DNA of 64,000 nucleotides, taken from Argentina anserina (taxonomy: Eukaryota; Streptophyta; Magnoliopsida; Rosales; Rosaceae). Made by a program: the position numbers and the translations under genes. Of the stretch, positions 50,098-61,602 are shown piece by piece. The stretch is from NCBI RefSeq assembly GCF_933775445.1, contig NC_065877.1, positions 30,876,001-30,940,000 of the forward strand, in the 5' to 3' direction. The first letter of the stretch is position 1; the number at the start of each line of letters is the position of its first letter. The notes beneath the pieces are model-generated. The model worked only from the letters and a program-made list of their open reading frames with translations. It did not search any database and was not told the DNA's origin.

Positions 50098-50703
50098 GGT
50101 TGATCTTCCTACCACTCCTCCCCACCACGACAACCTTCATGTCGCAGACGTATGATTCGTCTGTGAACCCTATTATAACGAACAAGATGCCAGTACGAGT
50201 GGAAGAAATTGATTAATCATCCTCAATGTTGAGTATATATGCCGTGTTGTGCTAATATATGAGTTTCCAGGGGACTCATTCCAATTCCGCATGGACATCT
50301 TTTTCTCTGACATTGGTGAATGGAGAGATTTCGTTGTATCATTCCCGGAAAGGGTTAGTGATTATTGCAGTATTGACAATGGTGGTGGCATTACCTACAA
50401 CGGAAGTTGTATTGGTTAGGCGAAGGTGGCATCATGGAGTTGGATCCCTTGGCATTTGATAGTAATACTAGTTATAGTAATCTCATGTCTTACTGTCGTT
50501 GCATTCGATTTCAAGTGGTTGGAAACCTTCGGTTGGGAACGATTCGCCTAGGTATATGAGGAGGGCGTATGTGCCTCATGACGTGTGGGGATCGAAACTG
50601 TGAAATTGTCAGGTTGGAATTAGGAGATGATTATCAGTTGGATTGAGGCAAATGGTGATTCACACTTGCAAACTGTTACTAGATCCATAATGTTTGAGAA
50701 ATG
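50098..50703 (+). pseudogene. F-box-associated (FBA/kelch-type) protein, decayed fragment
   Basis: Broken frames give FRMDIFFSDIGEWRDFVVSF, then PERVSDYCSIDNGGGITYNG (near 50290-50410), LGEGGIMELDPLAF and LELGDDYQLD (near 50615). This is the ligand-side domain of the large plant F-box FBA family. The N-terminal F-box is missing and there are several stops and frame changes. A Copia element splits it: the last 101 bp are repeated at 55369-55469, after which the original sequence goes on. Confidence 0.7.
50603..50703 (+). repeat. 101-bp flanking duplication, left copy
   Basis: AAATTGTCA(G)GTTGG...GAGAAATG ends exactly where the Copia LTR starts. It matches 55369-55469 with about one difference. 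Confidence 0.9.
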
Positions 50704-50892
50704 TGTTAGCATAAGTGAGCTGTGTGTGAGTTGTGTAAAGTAACAAACATGTTACTCATAGTGATAGAACAGCTAGATTCATCATTAGAGGTGGTGCTAG
50801 CAATAATGCAAGTGTCCAATTCATTTCCTATAAATAGCTAGACTTGTATCATCAATAATCATCAAACAATTAATACAAGAATTGTTCATACC
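50704..50892 (+). repeat. Copia 5' LTR
   Basis: TGTTAGCATAAG... to ...GTTCATACC, 189 bp, aligned with 55178-55366. The true LTR end may lie up to 11 bp further right, because the primer site starts only at 50904. A TATA-like CCTATAAATAG lies near 50830. Confidence 0.85.
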
Positions 50893-50903
50893 TGTTTTTC
50901 TCT

Positions 50904-50915
50904 TGGTATCAGAGC
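50904..50915 (+). other. Copia primer binding site, tRNA-Met type
   Basis: TGGTATCAGAGC, 11 bp after the part shared by both LTRs. Confidence 0.9.
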
Positions 50916-51512
50916 AAAGATCCGAAAGGACTTTGTCTCTTTTTTTCCACTGCAATCAGTCGGTCCCGGCCGATCTCCCGTTGTCCTCCGACGCCGCCTC
51001 TGCCTCCAACGCCGCCTCCGGCGCCGTGTCCTGGTGCTCCTTCACGGCTCCGACTTCCTCACGCCACCTCCTTCCTCCGACGACACCCTGGTGCTCCCTC
51101 ACGGCTCCGACGCTCCAAATCCCCAACCATCGCCGCGCCGGTGTGTGTCAACTTGCATCTCCACCATCGAATCACCTCCACCAGCAACTTGGAAGAGCTA
51201 ACAAGGGAGGGGGAGGTGCGGCTTGGGGGAGTCTATTCGGAAGAAGAAGCGGAGGAGTGGAGGGGGCGGTCCGGCTTGGGGGAGTCCATTGATAGAGAGA
51301 TAGAGGGAGCGGCGATTGGGGGTGGGATAGGGTTTTTTGGGGAAAGAAGGGAAATTGGGGACGGGCAAGGGAAGAGGGAGGATAAGAAAAAACTGTCTGA
51401 CTAGGCCCACGACCTGACCCGACCCGGCCCACGGTCTGACCCGACCCGACTCGGTCTGTTGATTTGTATACACACCCACAAATTTGATCAGTACACCCGA
51501 ACACACAAAAAA
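50916..51512 (+). other. GC-rich leader of the Copia element
   Basis: About 600 bp, rich in CCGCCTCC and GACCCGACC repeats, with no gag-like protein in any frame. It ends in an A-rich stretch (CACAAAAAAA) just before the RRM ATG. It may be a host 5' UTR picked up together with the RRM; that is inference. Confidence 0.5.
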
Positions 51513-51740
51513 ATGGTTCGTTTGTATGTCGTGAATCTTGATTCTCATTTTTCAGAATGGGAGCTTGAGATTAAGTTCCGTAAGTTTGGAAGTATTCGAA
51601 GAGTATGGGTTGCAAAGAAACCACCGGGATATGCTTTCATTGATTTTGTTCATATTAGCGATGTGGCGATTGCTATTCGAAAGTTAAATGGTCAGAATGG
51701 TTAGAGAGTTGAGTTCTCACACGATTCCAGACATGTTGTG
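51513..51740 (+). pseudogene. SR/RSZ-type RRM captured in the Copia element
   Basis: The frame starts MVRLYVVNLD and contains ELEIKFRKFG, RRVWVAKKPPGYAFIDF and AIRKLNGQNG. RNP2 is LYVVNL and RNP1 is GYAFIDF. The VWVA(K/R)(K/R)PPGYAF(I/L)DF pattern is specific to the plant/animal RSZ22/9G8/SRSF3 type of SR splicing factors. It has no introns. A TAG at 51702 stands where this family has W (NGWRVE). After the stop the same frame stays open through 47 codons into the Copia protease (WIIDSGASDHM at 51846). So it was once, or could be by readthrough, an RRM-protease fusion at the place of gag. Confidence 0.8.
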
Positions 51741-54700
51741 GGACAATTCTGCACTAATGGTAATATCTCTACTACTACAAAACCTCGAGCATGTGGAAAG
51801 ATCGGTATGGCTTTAAAAGTTTCTAACTTTGTTAGTTCTGATACTTGGATTATTGATTCTGGTGCATCTGATCATATGACTTATGATAAATCTTAATTTA
51901 ATACTAAGTTGTCTTCTCCACCAGTGTCTTATGTTACCAATGTCAATGGTGAGGTTTTTACCGTGTTAGGAAGAGGGTCAATTCGTATCACTCCTATTTT
52001 AGAACTTCATAATGTTCTATATGTACCTGACCTATCACATCACTTGTTATCTGTTCCTCAGTTGAACACTGAGTCTCGGTGTTCTGTAACATTTTTTCCC
52101 ATGTATGTGATTTTCCAGGATCTTCTCACCAGGGAGATAATCGGTCAGGGGGATTTGAGGGGCAGATTGTTTCACTTGGATCAGACATATGCAGGAGCTA
52201 AACCAGGAGCTCAACTATGCACTGCCTTGACTGCAAGTTCTAATCAGCTAAGTAAAATTTGGTTGTGGCATCGCCGATTGGGGCATTCATCTTTCCCTGT
52301 TATGAAAAAAAGCATGCCTTCCCTGTTTATTGGTGTTGATGTGTCCTCTTTGCATTGTGAAACATGTGTACTTGCTAAGAGTCATCGTTCTACATATTCT
52401 CCAAGTATTTCTAAAAGTCATATCCCTTTTGAATTAATTCATTCGGATGTTTGGGGACCTTCAAAAGAGCCTACAACCAAGGGTATGAGGTACTACGTGT
52501 CGTTTATTGATGATTGCACTAGAGTGTCTTGGATTGTTCTCCTTCAAACCAAAGATGAGGTTTTTCATGCTTTCCAAGCTTTTCATACTCGTGTCCAAAC
52601 CCAATATAATAGCACCATTAGAGTTCTTCGTTCTGATAATGGGGGGGGGAGTATGTCAACCGTGTCTTCCAACAGTTTTGTAAAAATCATGGGATTGTTC
52701 ATCAAACCACATGTCCACGAACACCAGAACAAAATGGGGTATCTGAAAGGAAAAATCGTCATCTTCTTGAAATGGCTCGTTCAATTCTTTTTAGTGTTCA
52801 TGTGCCTAAATATCTTTGGGGTGATGCTGTAGAGGCTTCAGCCTACCTTATCAATCGTCTCTCATCCAGTGTCCTTCAAGGGAAAATCCCTATTCAGGTT
52901 CTTGCATCTCATGTTCTCATTCATTCTTTTCACAACATACATGCCCGTGTTTTTGGTTGCGTGGCTTTTGTTCATGTTCCTAAAAGTCAGCAAAAGTCTA
53001 AGTTGGATCCTTGGGCGATCAAGTGTGTGTTTGTTGGTTATGGAAGCAGTCAGACGGGATACAAGTGTTATCATTCACCCACCAAAAAGTACTATGTGAC
53101 TATGGATGTCACCTTCTTTGAGTATATGAGCTATTTTACCTCTTCTGATACAGCTCTTCAGGGGGAGAATTCATTCTTTGAAGAGTTGTATCATAGTGAA
53201 GGGGAGGAATCATGTAAAGTCATTGTTGGAGATACTTTGACCCCAATAGTAGAAGCTCAAACTTTAAATGACCATAATCCAGTAGTATCAGACACTCCAC
53301 AAGAGAGAGATGCATCAGACACCCAGGTTCCAGAAAGGGAACCAATAGTGGAAAGCACAACTGCCCCTCCTGTCATCACTCATACCCCTGACCAACAGCT
53401 TTCTGGTGCAGAAGGTCACTTATCTGAGGTATGTCCATCCACTGGTACTAGTTCTGAGTCTGATAGTAGGCAATATGAGTTACCAAACAGGTCTACTAGA
53501 GGTCAACCCCCAAAGAGATATGAACCAAGTTTACATGCCAAATCCAAATATCCAGTAGCCAACTATATGTCCACTAGGAGATTATCAAAGTCATATGAAT
53601 CTTTTGTGAATCAAATATCTACTGTATCAGTACCTAACAAAGTGCAGGATGCATTGAGAGATCCAAAGTGGAGGAAAGCAATGGAGGAAGAGATGGAGGC
53701 ATTACAGAAGAATGATACATGGGAACTTGTGCCTCACCACATGGCAAGAAAGTTGTAGGGTGTCGTTGGGTGTTCACTGTGAAGCATAATGCGGATGGAT
53801 CAATCAACCGGTATAAAGCACGCCTTGTTACGAAGGGATTTACGCAAACCTATGGTATCAATTATGATGAGACTTTTGCCTCTGTTGCAAAGATGAACAC
53901 TGTTCGAGTTCTCCTTTCGTGTGCTGCCAGTTTGAACTGGCCACTCCAACAGTTTGATGTCAAGAATGCATTTCTTCATGGCGAGTTAGCTGAAGAGGTG
54001 TATATGAGTCTTCCTCCAGGGTATGTAACTACCTCTTCTAGTGATTTTGTGTGCAAATTGAAAAAGTCTTTATATGGCCTCAAACAGTCACCTCGTGCTT
54101 GGTTTGGGAGGTTCTCACAATTCATGCGGAAGATTGGTTACAAACAAAGTAATTCAGATCATACCCTGTTTCTCAAGCATCAGCAAGGGAAGGTAGTAGC
54201 CATAATTATATATGTTGATGATATGGTAGTTACTGGTAATGATACTATTGAGATGGATAGATTACAGAAGCAACTAGCCACAGAGTTTGAGATGAAAGAC
54301 CTAAGTATACTCAAGTACTTCTTGGGCATTGAGGTAGCCAGGGGGAGTGATGGTATCTATCTTTGTCAGAGGAAGTACATCCTTGATCTACTAACAGAGA
54401 CAGGTATGTTGGATTGCACTCCAATTGATACTCCTATTGAGCAGAACCATCAGTTAGCAAAGTACCCAGATCAGGTTCCTACTGACAAAACTCGTTATCA
54501 GAGGCTAGTTGGACGCCTGATTTATTTATCACATACCAGGCCAGATGCTGCGTATGCAGTAAGTGTAGTGAGTCAGTTCATGCATAATCCCAGTGAGGTT
54601 CACATGGATGCTGTTGTGAGGATTTTAAGGTACTTGAAGACAGCTCCAGGGAGAGGAGTAATGTTTTCTAATCACAATAATATCTTTGAGGTTTGTGGCT

Positions 54701-55170
54701 TCACAGATGCAGACTGGGCTGGAAATATTACAGATCGGAGGTCCACATCAGGGTATTTTACCTTTGTTGGAGGTAATCTTGTTACGTGGAGAAGTAAGAA
54801 ACAAAATGTGGTAGCTCGATCTAGTGCTGAAGCAGAATACAGAGGTATGGCTCAGGGAGTGTGCGAGTTGTTGTGGCTTAGGAATTTGCTACAAGATTTG
54901 GGTGTTAAACCTAAGTGTGCTATACAGCTGTACTGTGACAACAAGGCAGCTATTGATATTTCACAAAATCTTGCACAACATGATCGTACAAAACATGTAG
55001 AGGTTGATCGTCACTTTATAAAAGAGAAGTTAGACGCTAAGATCATTTGCTTTCCGTTTGTTCATACAGAAGAGCAACTTGTGGATATACTCACCAAAGA
55101 AGTGTCCAAGAAGGTTTTTTATGACTCACTTTGCAAGTTGGGCATGGTTGATGTGTATGCGCCAACTTGA
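51741..55170 (+). pseudogene. pol: Copia pol (protease, integrase, RT, RNase H)
   Basis: Protease DSGA near 51856. Pre-integrase HHCC finger (LWHRRLGHSS...CETCVLAKSH, about 52265-52390). Integrase DDE motifs (HSDVWGP; RSDNGG near 52635, where an extra G in a G run shifts the frame). RT with FDVKNAFLHG near 53955 and YVDDMV near 54215. RNase H with DADWAG near 54710, ARSSAEAEYRG near 54820 and DNKAAIDI near 54945. It is read in three frames because of one insertion and one deletion of single bases (about 52645 and 53745), plus stop TAA at 51892. Confidence 0.9.
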
Positions 55171-55177
55171 GGGGGGG

Positions 55178-55366
55178 TGTTAGCGTAAGTGAGCTGTGTG
55201 TGAGTTGTGTAAAGCAGCAAACATGTTACTCATAGTGGTAGAACAGCTAAATTCATCATTAGAGGTGGTGCTAGCAACAATGCAACTGTCCAATTCATTT
55301 CCTATAAATAGCTAGACTTGTATCATCAATAATCATCAAACAATTAATACAAGAATTGTTCATACC
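55178..55366 (+). repeat. Copia 3' LTR
   Basis: It begins TGTTAGCGTAAG directly after the G-rich purine tract (55171-55177) and stops at GTTCATACC, where the 101-bp flank copy follows after two bases. It lacks the last few bases expected of a full LTR. Confidence 0.85.
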
Positions 55367-55368
55367 TT

Positions 55369-55469
55369 AAATTGTCAAGTTGGAATTAGGAGATGATTAT
55401 CAGTTGGATTGAGGCAAATGGTGATTCACACTTGCAAACTGTTACTAGATCCATAATGTTTGAGAAATG
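55369..55469 (+). repeat. 101-bp flanking duplication, right copy
   Basis: Copy of 50603-50703 with about one mismatch (GTCAAG versus GTCAGG). The original F-box-associated sequence continues to its right (CAGGCACGACTC). Confidence 0.9.
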
Positions 55470-55519
55470 CAGGCACGACTCATAGTGTAACTGTATATGC
55501 AAGTATTAGAGCACAACTG

Positions 55520-56086
55520 TGTTGGAGAGGAGAGATCTTACATCTAAGAAGTGACAAAGAAAATAAAGCTTATAAGTGAGTGGATAATAACCAATTGTAC
55601 CGAGGCCTTTTGTGATTAAAACCCAACACTTGTGAGGTGGCTAAATTGGGACAATATCGGTACAGTTGGTCCACGGGCCACGCTTGTCGCTGTTTAACAT
55701 GGTATCAGATCGGGTCCCTCTTCCGTCGCGCCTCCAATCTTTCGTGGGCCCGAGTTAGGTGCCACTTTGTCATGCCATCGGAGGATTTCCGATTGGATGA
55801 CCACTAAGTGTCGTTGGTTACTGGACCTTAGTTTCTTTCATCCCAGTATGTGGGATGTTAATCTGTCACGTGCAGACCTAAAAATTAGGTTGCACGTGAG
55901 GGGGCGTGTTGGAGAGGAGAGATCTCACATCTAAGAAGTGACAAAGAAAATAAAGCTTATAAGTGAGTGGATAATAACCAATTGTACCGAGGCCTTTTGT
56001 GATTAAAACCCAACACCTGTGAAGTGGCTAAATTGGGACAATATCGGTACAGTTGGTCCACGGGCCACGCTTGTCGCTGTTTAACA
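55520..56086 (+). mobile_element. TRIM retroelement, complete copy
   Basis: LTRs of 180 bp each (55520-55699 and 55907-56086), TGTTGGAGAGG to GTTTAACA. The primer site TGGTATCAGATC is at 55700 and the purine tract GTGAGGGGGCG at 55896-55906. It is flanked by AACTG at 55515-55519 and 56087-56091, a perfect 5-bp target duplication. The interior is 207 bp and non-coding. Same family as 40298 and 63282. Confidence 0.95.
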
Positions 56087-56091
56087 AACTG

Positions 56092-57595
56092 CTCACTTTA
56101 TTCTTGGATTCCAGATTGGTGCCTTTCTTTTCACTACAGTATTATTCCTGTAGTCAAGTTTATTGCAATTCTATAGCAGTCCTTGCTTGCCTAAAACTGA
56201 AATGCTTGGAAATGTATTGGTTACTTTGGTTTACTGGCTGCTTGGCCTTTATTTCCTTTAAACTGATGTACTCACGGTTTACACAGGTAACATAAATGTA
56301 TGAGCTGCAGATAATGTAATTACAGTTCGACTCCATTATCATGGCAAACAGTACTGCACTTCAATTAATCAAACGGCAGGAGGAGGCTTTCCTTCACAGA
56401 CCACATTTTCCCAACCAAAACATGAAGAGCTTTTTCTGTTGCCTTTCAATAGAGTGAGTTCGATAAAGTGATCAAAGGTATTGTGCCACTTGAACTCAAA
56501 TCTATCTAAATGGTGACGGATACACGAGACTTAACTGTATAATATGACTGGAAAGTTATGCATTTGCAATTCTATACACAAACTTTATAGCTTAGGTGAT
56601 ACCACAACACCTAAAAAGATCACATCTTTCACAATCTTAAATCCCTATATGGCTCTGAAGCTTAGATGTATAATGCAAAATTGAGGATGATATGAAATCG
56701 CCGAACTCAGTATCTTTGGTATCCTCTCATAACAGTGAAATGTCATATACGCTCCCCAAATCTAAAACAATCTAAATCAGGCCCAATTCTGTCCTTCAAT
56801 ATGAAAATTGAAAAGAAAGAGTTTTCTAAGTTACTGAATTATCAAAACACTTAAACACCAACATCAAAGCCCCACACTTTTGGAACATGCAATTCTTAAT
56901 CTCACATTAATATGAGGTTGAGATTATACAAGGATAGTAACAGTTGGACAACAAATTGTACAGAAATCACTGATGAAGTATATATGCACCTTTAGATTCC
57001 ACTAATGGCCTCTGTATCTTTTATTTCGAGAGCTTTAGAAAACCAACATTTGAATAATAGCAATTCAGATATGCACCAAGGCAAACATAAACTTTGTATA
57101 ACTTAAAATTTATTGTTTCTCATTGCTGCAGAGTTCTCTCTACACCCTTCTTTACTCTGCAGATCCTGCATTTCTTCCACTACCACTTTCATCATCAACT
57201 ACTAGCAAACTACTTATGTTTCGGTAAATAACCCACAAGCCCTATAGGGCCTCTAGTCTCACTTGCAAGTTGCAACCTCTGATTACATTAAAAGAAGTAA
57301 CGAGGAAAAGAAATGAAAAAGGCTAAAAACCTGTGACATATTAACTCTTTGTATCTGTCTTCCTTGGAATTCTTCTCCTCCACATACCAGGGGAGAATGG
57401 AAGGTTTTCTACTGTCCCTCTGTTCTTCAGTTGGTATGAACGAACTCTAATTAACTGAACAGACCGATTAAGTTGAGGTAAAGTGAAAATGCAACAGAAG
57501 AATATGTAAGTCTGTTCTTTTGTATCCGAAGCATGAATTAGTAGTCTCTTAGTGTAGCAATCCGGTACCTCTATAATTTCTGTTTGTCTTAATCT
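56092..57595. other. Intergenic DNA and 3' flank of the CCCH gene
   Basis: AT-rich, no protein recognised. Part of it should be the 3' UTR of the minus-strand gene ending at 57596. Confidence 0.5.
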
Positions 57596-60083
57596 CTATA
57601 TAGTTGTTGACATTGCAGATGCGAATGGGCTCTCTGGGAGTAAAATACCTTGGCTGGCAAGAATCAATAATAAAGGTTACAAAATTGTCTCAGATGGTAA
57701 AAACATTATGACTACTTCAACCTTAAGAAGCATATGAAAGTATTATACCTATCCTGGCGGTCAATGTAATCAGTGTTTATCTGTTGGATTTTTTCCTCAC
57801 TAGTGGAACCATTATTCCAAATATCCAGAAATATGTTGAATTCCTTTGCAGAGGGGAACTCAGCTTGTTCTGCATGAGCTGCATTTACGGGAGAACCAGT
57901 ATTAACTAGGAAGCGAAAAATATAAAATATTTGTTCGTACTTTTTAATGTATTATAAGATTAACATACCTTCTGGATGCTTGAATTCATCCATAGATCTA
58001 GAGTAGCCATAAAACAGATGATGGTGGGACATAGGTTTGAGTGGCAAGGGCATTTCCGAGCGACGCCTTCTCTCACACTCGAGTACCTGATCATGTTCCT
58101 CTATGAATTGCTTTCTTAGCAGTCTTGAACTGTCACAAACTCTTGGCACTGTAACAAACAATTTAGGCAAAGATGATGTTTTTTTAAGCTAACGCAAAAT
58201 TTGATTACATACGATAATCTCGTTTCGACTCTATACCAAAAGTAAATTATAACTGCGTCTATGAAAACTTTGCTTACTTGAGTGAAGCTCTGCCTCCGCA
58301 TCAATGTAATGTGAATTGTAGCATGCAGGATGTTGCATCTTTTCTGAAAACTTCCTGTATGTATAGTTAGTTTGAAGTTTCAGGGCATTATAGGCTAGTT
58401 GAAAACCAAAAATGATTAAAACACGAAAATGAAAACCAATCACAAATGTGTTTAAAAAAATCAAATGCAATAAAAAAATTATAAGCAACAATTTTCTGCA
58501 TCAAAACCGATAGTTGACTCGTGCATGGTTTATAATACATAAGACATGTTGACGACAGAAGGAAAAGAGGCCAATAACGACCACTAATACAAGTAAAGCG
58601 CAGTGGCAAATGAAATTGTCACTTTCACTTCAAACAAATTAGAAAATAATTACCTGTCAACAAGTCTAGACTTTTCCCTGTAAGGTTTCACTAGAACTCG
58701 AGCCCCACATACAAAATGAGGGTTCCCTTTCGACAAGATATGTCTCACCGTGTCTGCATAAAGAAAGGTGACGAACCCAAACATCCTCTTCTGCTGGCAT
58801 GGGATGCGCACATCTTGAACTGGCCCATATTTGCTACAAAACAAAAAATTAAATATCAGAAGTTTGTTAACGAAGCAACTTAGTATTCAAAACAAGAATT
58901 CAGCAATAGTTGTTAGGCATCCTCACTTGAAATAGTTGGAAACATCTTGCTCAGTGAAATTACTCTCAGCAGGAAAAGTAAGATAAATTTGTCGAGAGCC
59001 GGCAATAATTCCACCAGGTTCAGTTTTCTCGCCAGTATACTCCAAGTATTTTGGAATATCTTCAGCCAATATAACCGAATGCTGTCCATGAGGCCTATAT
59101 AACAAAGTGTAGTCAGGCTTCTAGCAAAAGCATATATGATCTGTGATATTATATTATCAAGTATTGAATTGTTACCTATCAATGAGACGAATGCTGTTTT
59201 TCAATCTAGCAAGAAGCTTTGTGAGGCTATAGCCAGCCTTTCCATGTCTCTGGCTCTCAGTAAGGTATCCCTCGGCCTGAAGAGTCCTCCCATATTTCTC
59301 ATAATACATCATTGGCAAAGAGGCAATGGATATGGGAAACCCTCTTCGAGATTTGAGAAGCTCAATTATTTCATATTCTAGCTTCTCAAGTGAGCCAGGC
59401 GAGACGACATGGTCATCTCCTTGAGGCTCATTGGAATTCGAGCAGAAAAACTGAGAAAAGCTCTCCGGCATGGGGTGACCATGGAAGTACCTGCAGTTGT
59501 TTCCATGCTTGCAAAAGCCCTTGCTAAAGTAATGGCAAACCTTAAGAGGAAAATCAGGTAAGCTAGGAGACCTTCGACTCCTCACGCCCAATGCAGGTTC
59601 ATGGTAGCAGAAATTGTTCGAGAAGTCTGGCGAAAATTGCATTTGATGACTCTGGAGGGAATAATCTTCAGCAGAAGAATCCAAGTACCCTGGTGGGATG
59701 AATTCTACAGCTTGCAGTGGTTGCTGATCACCAAGAAATTGGGCCTCCCTACTAAATGGATTTGTTGTTCCAAGAGTTGTGGGACATGAAATTGGTCGTG
59801 TTAAACTCGGAGAGTAGGGAGTGAATTGAATGGGCAGGTCTGAAACGACCACTTGGTTCACCTGAGAAGGTGAGATTGGAGATGACATTGCATGTTTGTT
59901 TAGCTCTGTTTTTGCCTTGTTAATCAAAGATTGGATCAAGTTATCAGGGCTGAAAGCCAACCGGATCATGTCACGCTCACCATGATCTTGCAACAAAAGA
60001 TAGCCAATAATCTTGGAGACATTTTCAGGCTCTAGCTTCTGGATCCTATTGTACACTACTGTTGTGGACTCTGAGAAATCCAT
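57596..60083 (-). CDS. CCCH zinc finger protein with LOTUS and RRM domains (AtC3H53/46 group)
   Basis: Seven coding exons with GT-AG sites: 60083-59176, 59094-58927, 58833-58654, 58354-58278, 58148-57969, 57878-57749, 57653-57596. They sum to 1701 nt, 566 residues plus TAG. Domains: an N-terminal helical segment (about 8-60, [14 protein letters not shown]), one C-x7-C-x5-C-x3-H finger (183-201), an OST-HTH/LOTUS domain (about 232-302), an RRM (about 338-412; RMFGFVTF as RNP1), a basic patch (CERRRRSEM) and a conserved tail ([10 protein letters not shown]). Such proteins are thought to bind mRNA; targets are not known from the sequence. I chose ATG 60083 and not the upstream ATG at 60116, because a splice acceptor (TTATTCAG) lies between them. 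Read by splice phase, all junctions fit. Confidence 0.92.
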
Positions 60084-60097
60084 TTCAGATTGCAAAC

Positions 60098-60932
60098 CTG
60101 AATAACACAAGTACAACCAAGAGAGATATTAGTTTTATACCAAGGTAAATAAATAATCAATGTAGAAAGCCTATTACCAAACTATGTATACATATAAAGT
60201 ATTAAGTAAAGTTTTCCAGCTATGTTGTAAACAGAGATTAATGAGGCAAATGAAGATAACTTTTTATATCAAATAAATAAAATGATGCAGATCTAGTGAA
60301 GCAATGAACCAACACTACGAGTAACTTTCATACTTCTTAGCACAAGCTCAGAATGCTATTTCTAGAATTCTAGTAAAGAAAATCGTTTTCAAAAAGGATA
60401 CCTCATATAAATGAACATGAAATTAATATATTCTCAAGCTTAATCATATCAACTGACACCACATTTAGGCTACCATTCATACTCTCAATGTTTCACAACA
60501 AACGAAATTTAAAATTCTGCAACTCCATGGTCAGCACACGGAAGATGAATAAATTCAAACAGAAGCAAAATGATTGCAAGGTAGAATATAAGCACCAAGT
60601 CCAGCCAAAAAGAAAATACAGAAGCATCAGCACAGAATTAAGTAATTAATAAACGCTAAAATTTCTGGCAAACAAGAAACAATTCTGGTGAATGTTGGTT
60701 AGATTTCAGAGGCCAATAAAACCCAGAAGACATATGCTTCCCTGGGAAACAGTACTTCAAAACAGAAAAGGGAAAAAGAAAGAAGAACACTCTTTCATTT
60801 CATCAAGACTAGCACAACATTTGCCAGAACAAACACTTGGCCAAGATCCAAATATATAAAAAATTACAAAAATAATTAAAATTAAAAAGTAGTGTTCTCT
60901 AATTTTCAATAAATCATCAGACATGCACATAC
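60098..60932 (-). other. 5' UTR intron of the CCCH gene (predicted)
   Basis: On the minus strand the donor CACAG/GTATGTG is at 60932 and the acceptor TTATTCAG/G at 60098, fifteen bases before the ATG. The leader exon lies upstream and includes an (AG)n tract (61209-61241 as CT on the plus strand). Confidence 0.6.
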
Positions 60933-61203
60933 CTGTGAGGCAAAACAGAAATACAAGCAACTACAAGAAGTTGAAGCAACACAGACAAAAAGTATATGTC
61001 TTCCGAGGTCCCAGCCTCTCAGAACTCAGAATTCATAGTCAATACCAAACTTTCAATCACAATTAAGCACAAAAATGAAGCAAACATTGTTCATGGGCAA
61101 AAATCTGACACACAACACACCTCTAGTTTTCAGAGCCAAGATGAAAGCTGAAGTCAAAAGAGCCAACAATCCAAGCCTTCCAACTCCTCCATACCCATGA
61201 TTG

Positions 61204-61208
<5 letters not shown>

Positions 61209-61241
<33 letters not shown>
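61209..61241. repeat. (CT)n microsatellite in the CCCH gene leader
   Basis: About 16 CT units. On the gene strand it is an AG tract in the 5' UTR. Confidence 0.85.
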
Positions 61242-61246
<5 letters not shown>

Positions 61247-61463
61247 ATTTGTTTGTGCTCTCTACCCTATTTATATCTCACCCTCCTTCTCTTCTCCACA
61301 ACAAAAAAGAACACACATTCTCTCTGCAACAAACAAAAAAAAATCAAAAAATGACAGAAAGGATAGAGCTTTAGAAAAGAGGAAGAAGAAGAAGAAGCAG
61401 CAGAGCGAGAACGCCCTTGTCTTCAGTTCAACACTCACAGACGTAGACATCCACAACTTGCAT

Positions 61464-61475
61464 AAATATATATAC
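61464..61475 (-). promoter_or_regulatory. TATA-like box of the CCCH gene (putative)
   Basis: TATATATATTTA on the minus strand, upstream of an A/G-rich leader. The position suits transcription starting near 61430. Confidence 0.4.
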
Positions 61476-61555
61476 AAAAGCACTCTCACTCCAAATCATC
61501 ACTATTATTTAAAACTGATTAAGCTTAAATTATGAATGGCTAATTATCCACTCCA

Positions 61556-61557
<2 letters not shown>

Positions 61558-61600
<43 letters not shown>
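61558..61600. repeat. (CT)n microsatellite
   Basis: About 20 CT units, upstream of the CCCH gene promoter. Confidence 0.85.

Positions 61601-61602
<2 letters not shown>

Larger units (their letters stand above)
50704..55366 (+). mobile_element. Ty1/Copia retrotransposon carrying an RRM in place of gag
   Basis: It has 189-bp LTRs, a tRNA-Met primer site, a long GC-rich leader, an in-frame RRM, then protease, integrase, RT and RNase H in Copia order (integrase before RT), and a GGGGGGG purine tract. No UBN2/gag domain or CCHC knuckle is found between primer site and protease. The frame has stops (51702, 51892) and single-base frameshifts near 52645 and 53745. The two LTRs differ at about seven sites. 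Flanks are 101-bp direct repeats instead of 5 bp. Confidence 0.9.

Noticed and set aside
60084..60116. Upstream ATG for the CCCH gene (11 residues longer)
   Set aside because: A good splice acceptor lies between this ATG and 60083, so the segment is intronic.
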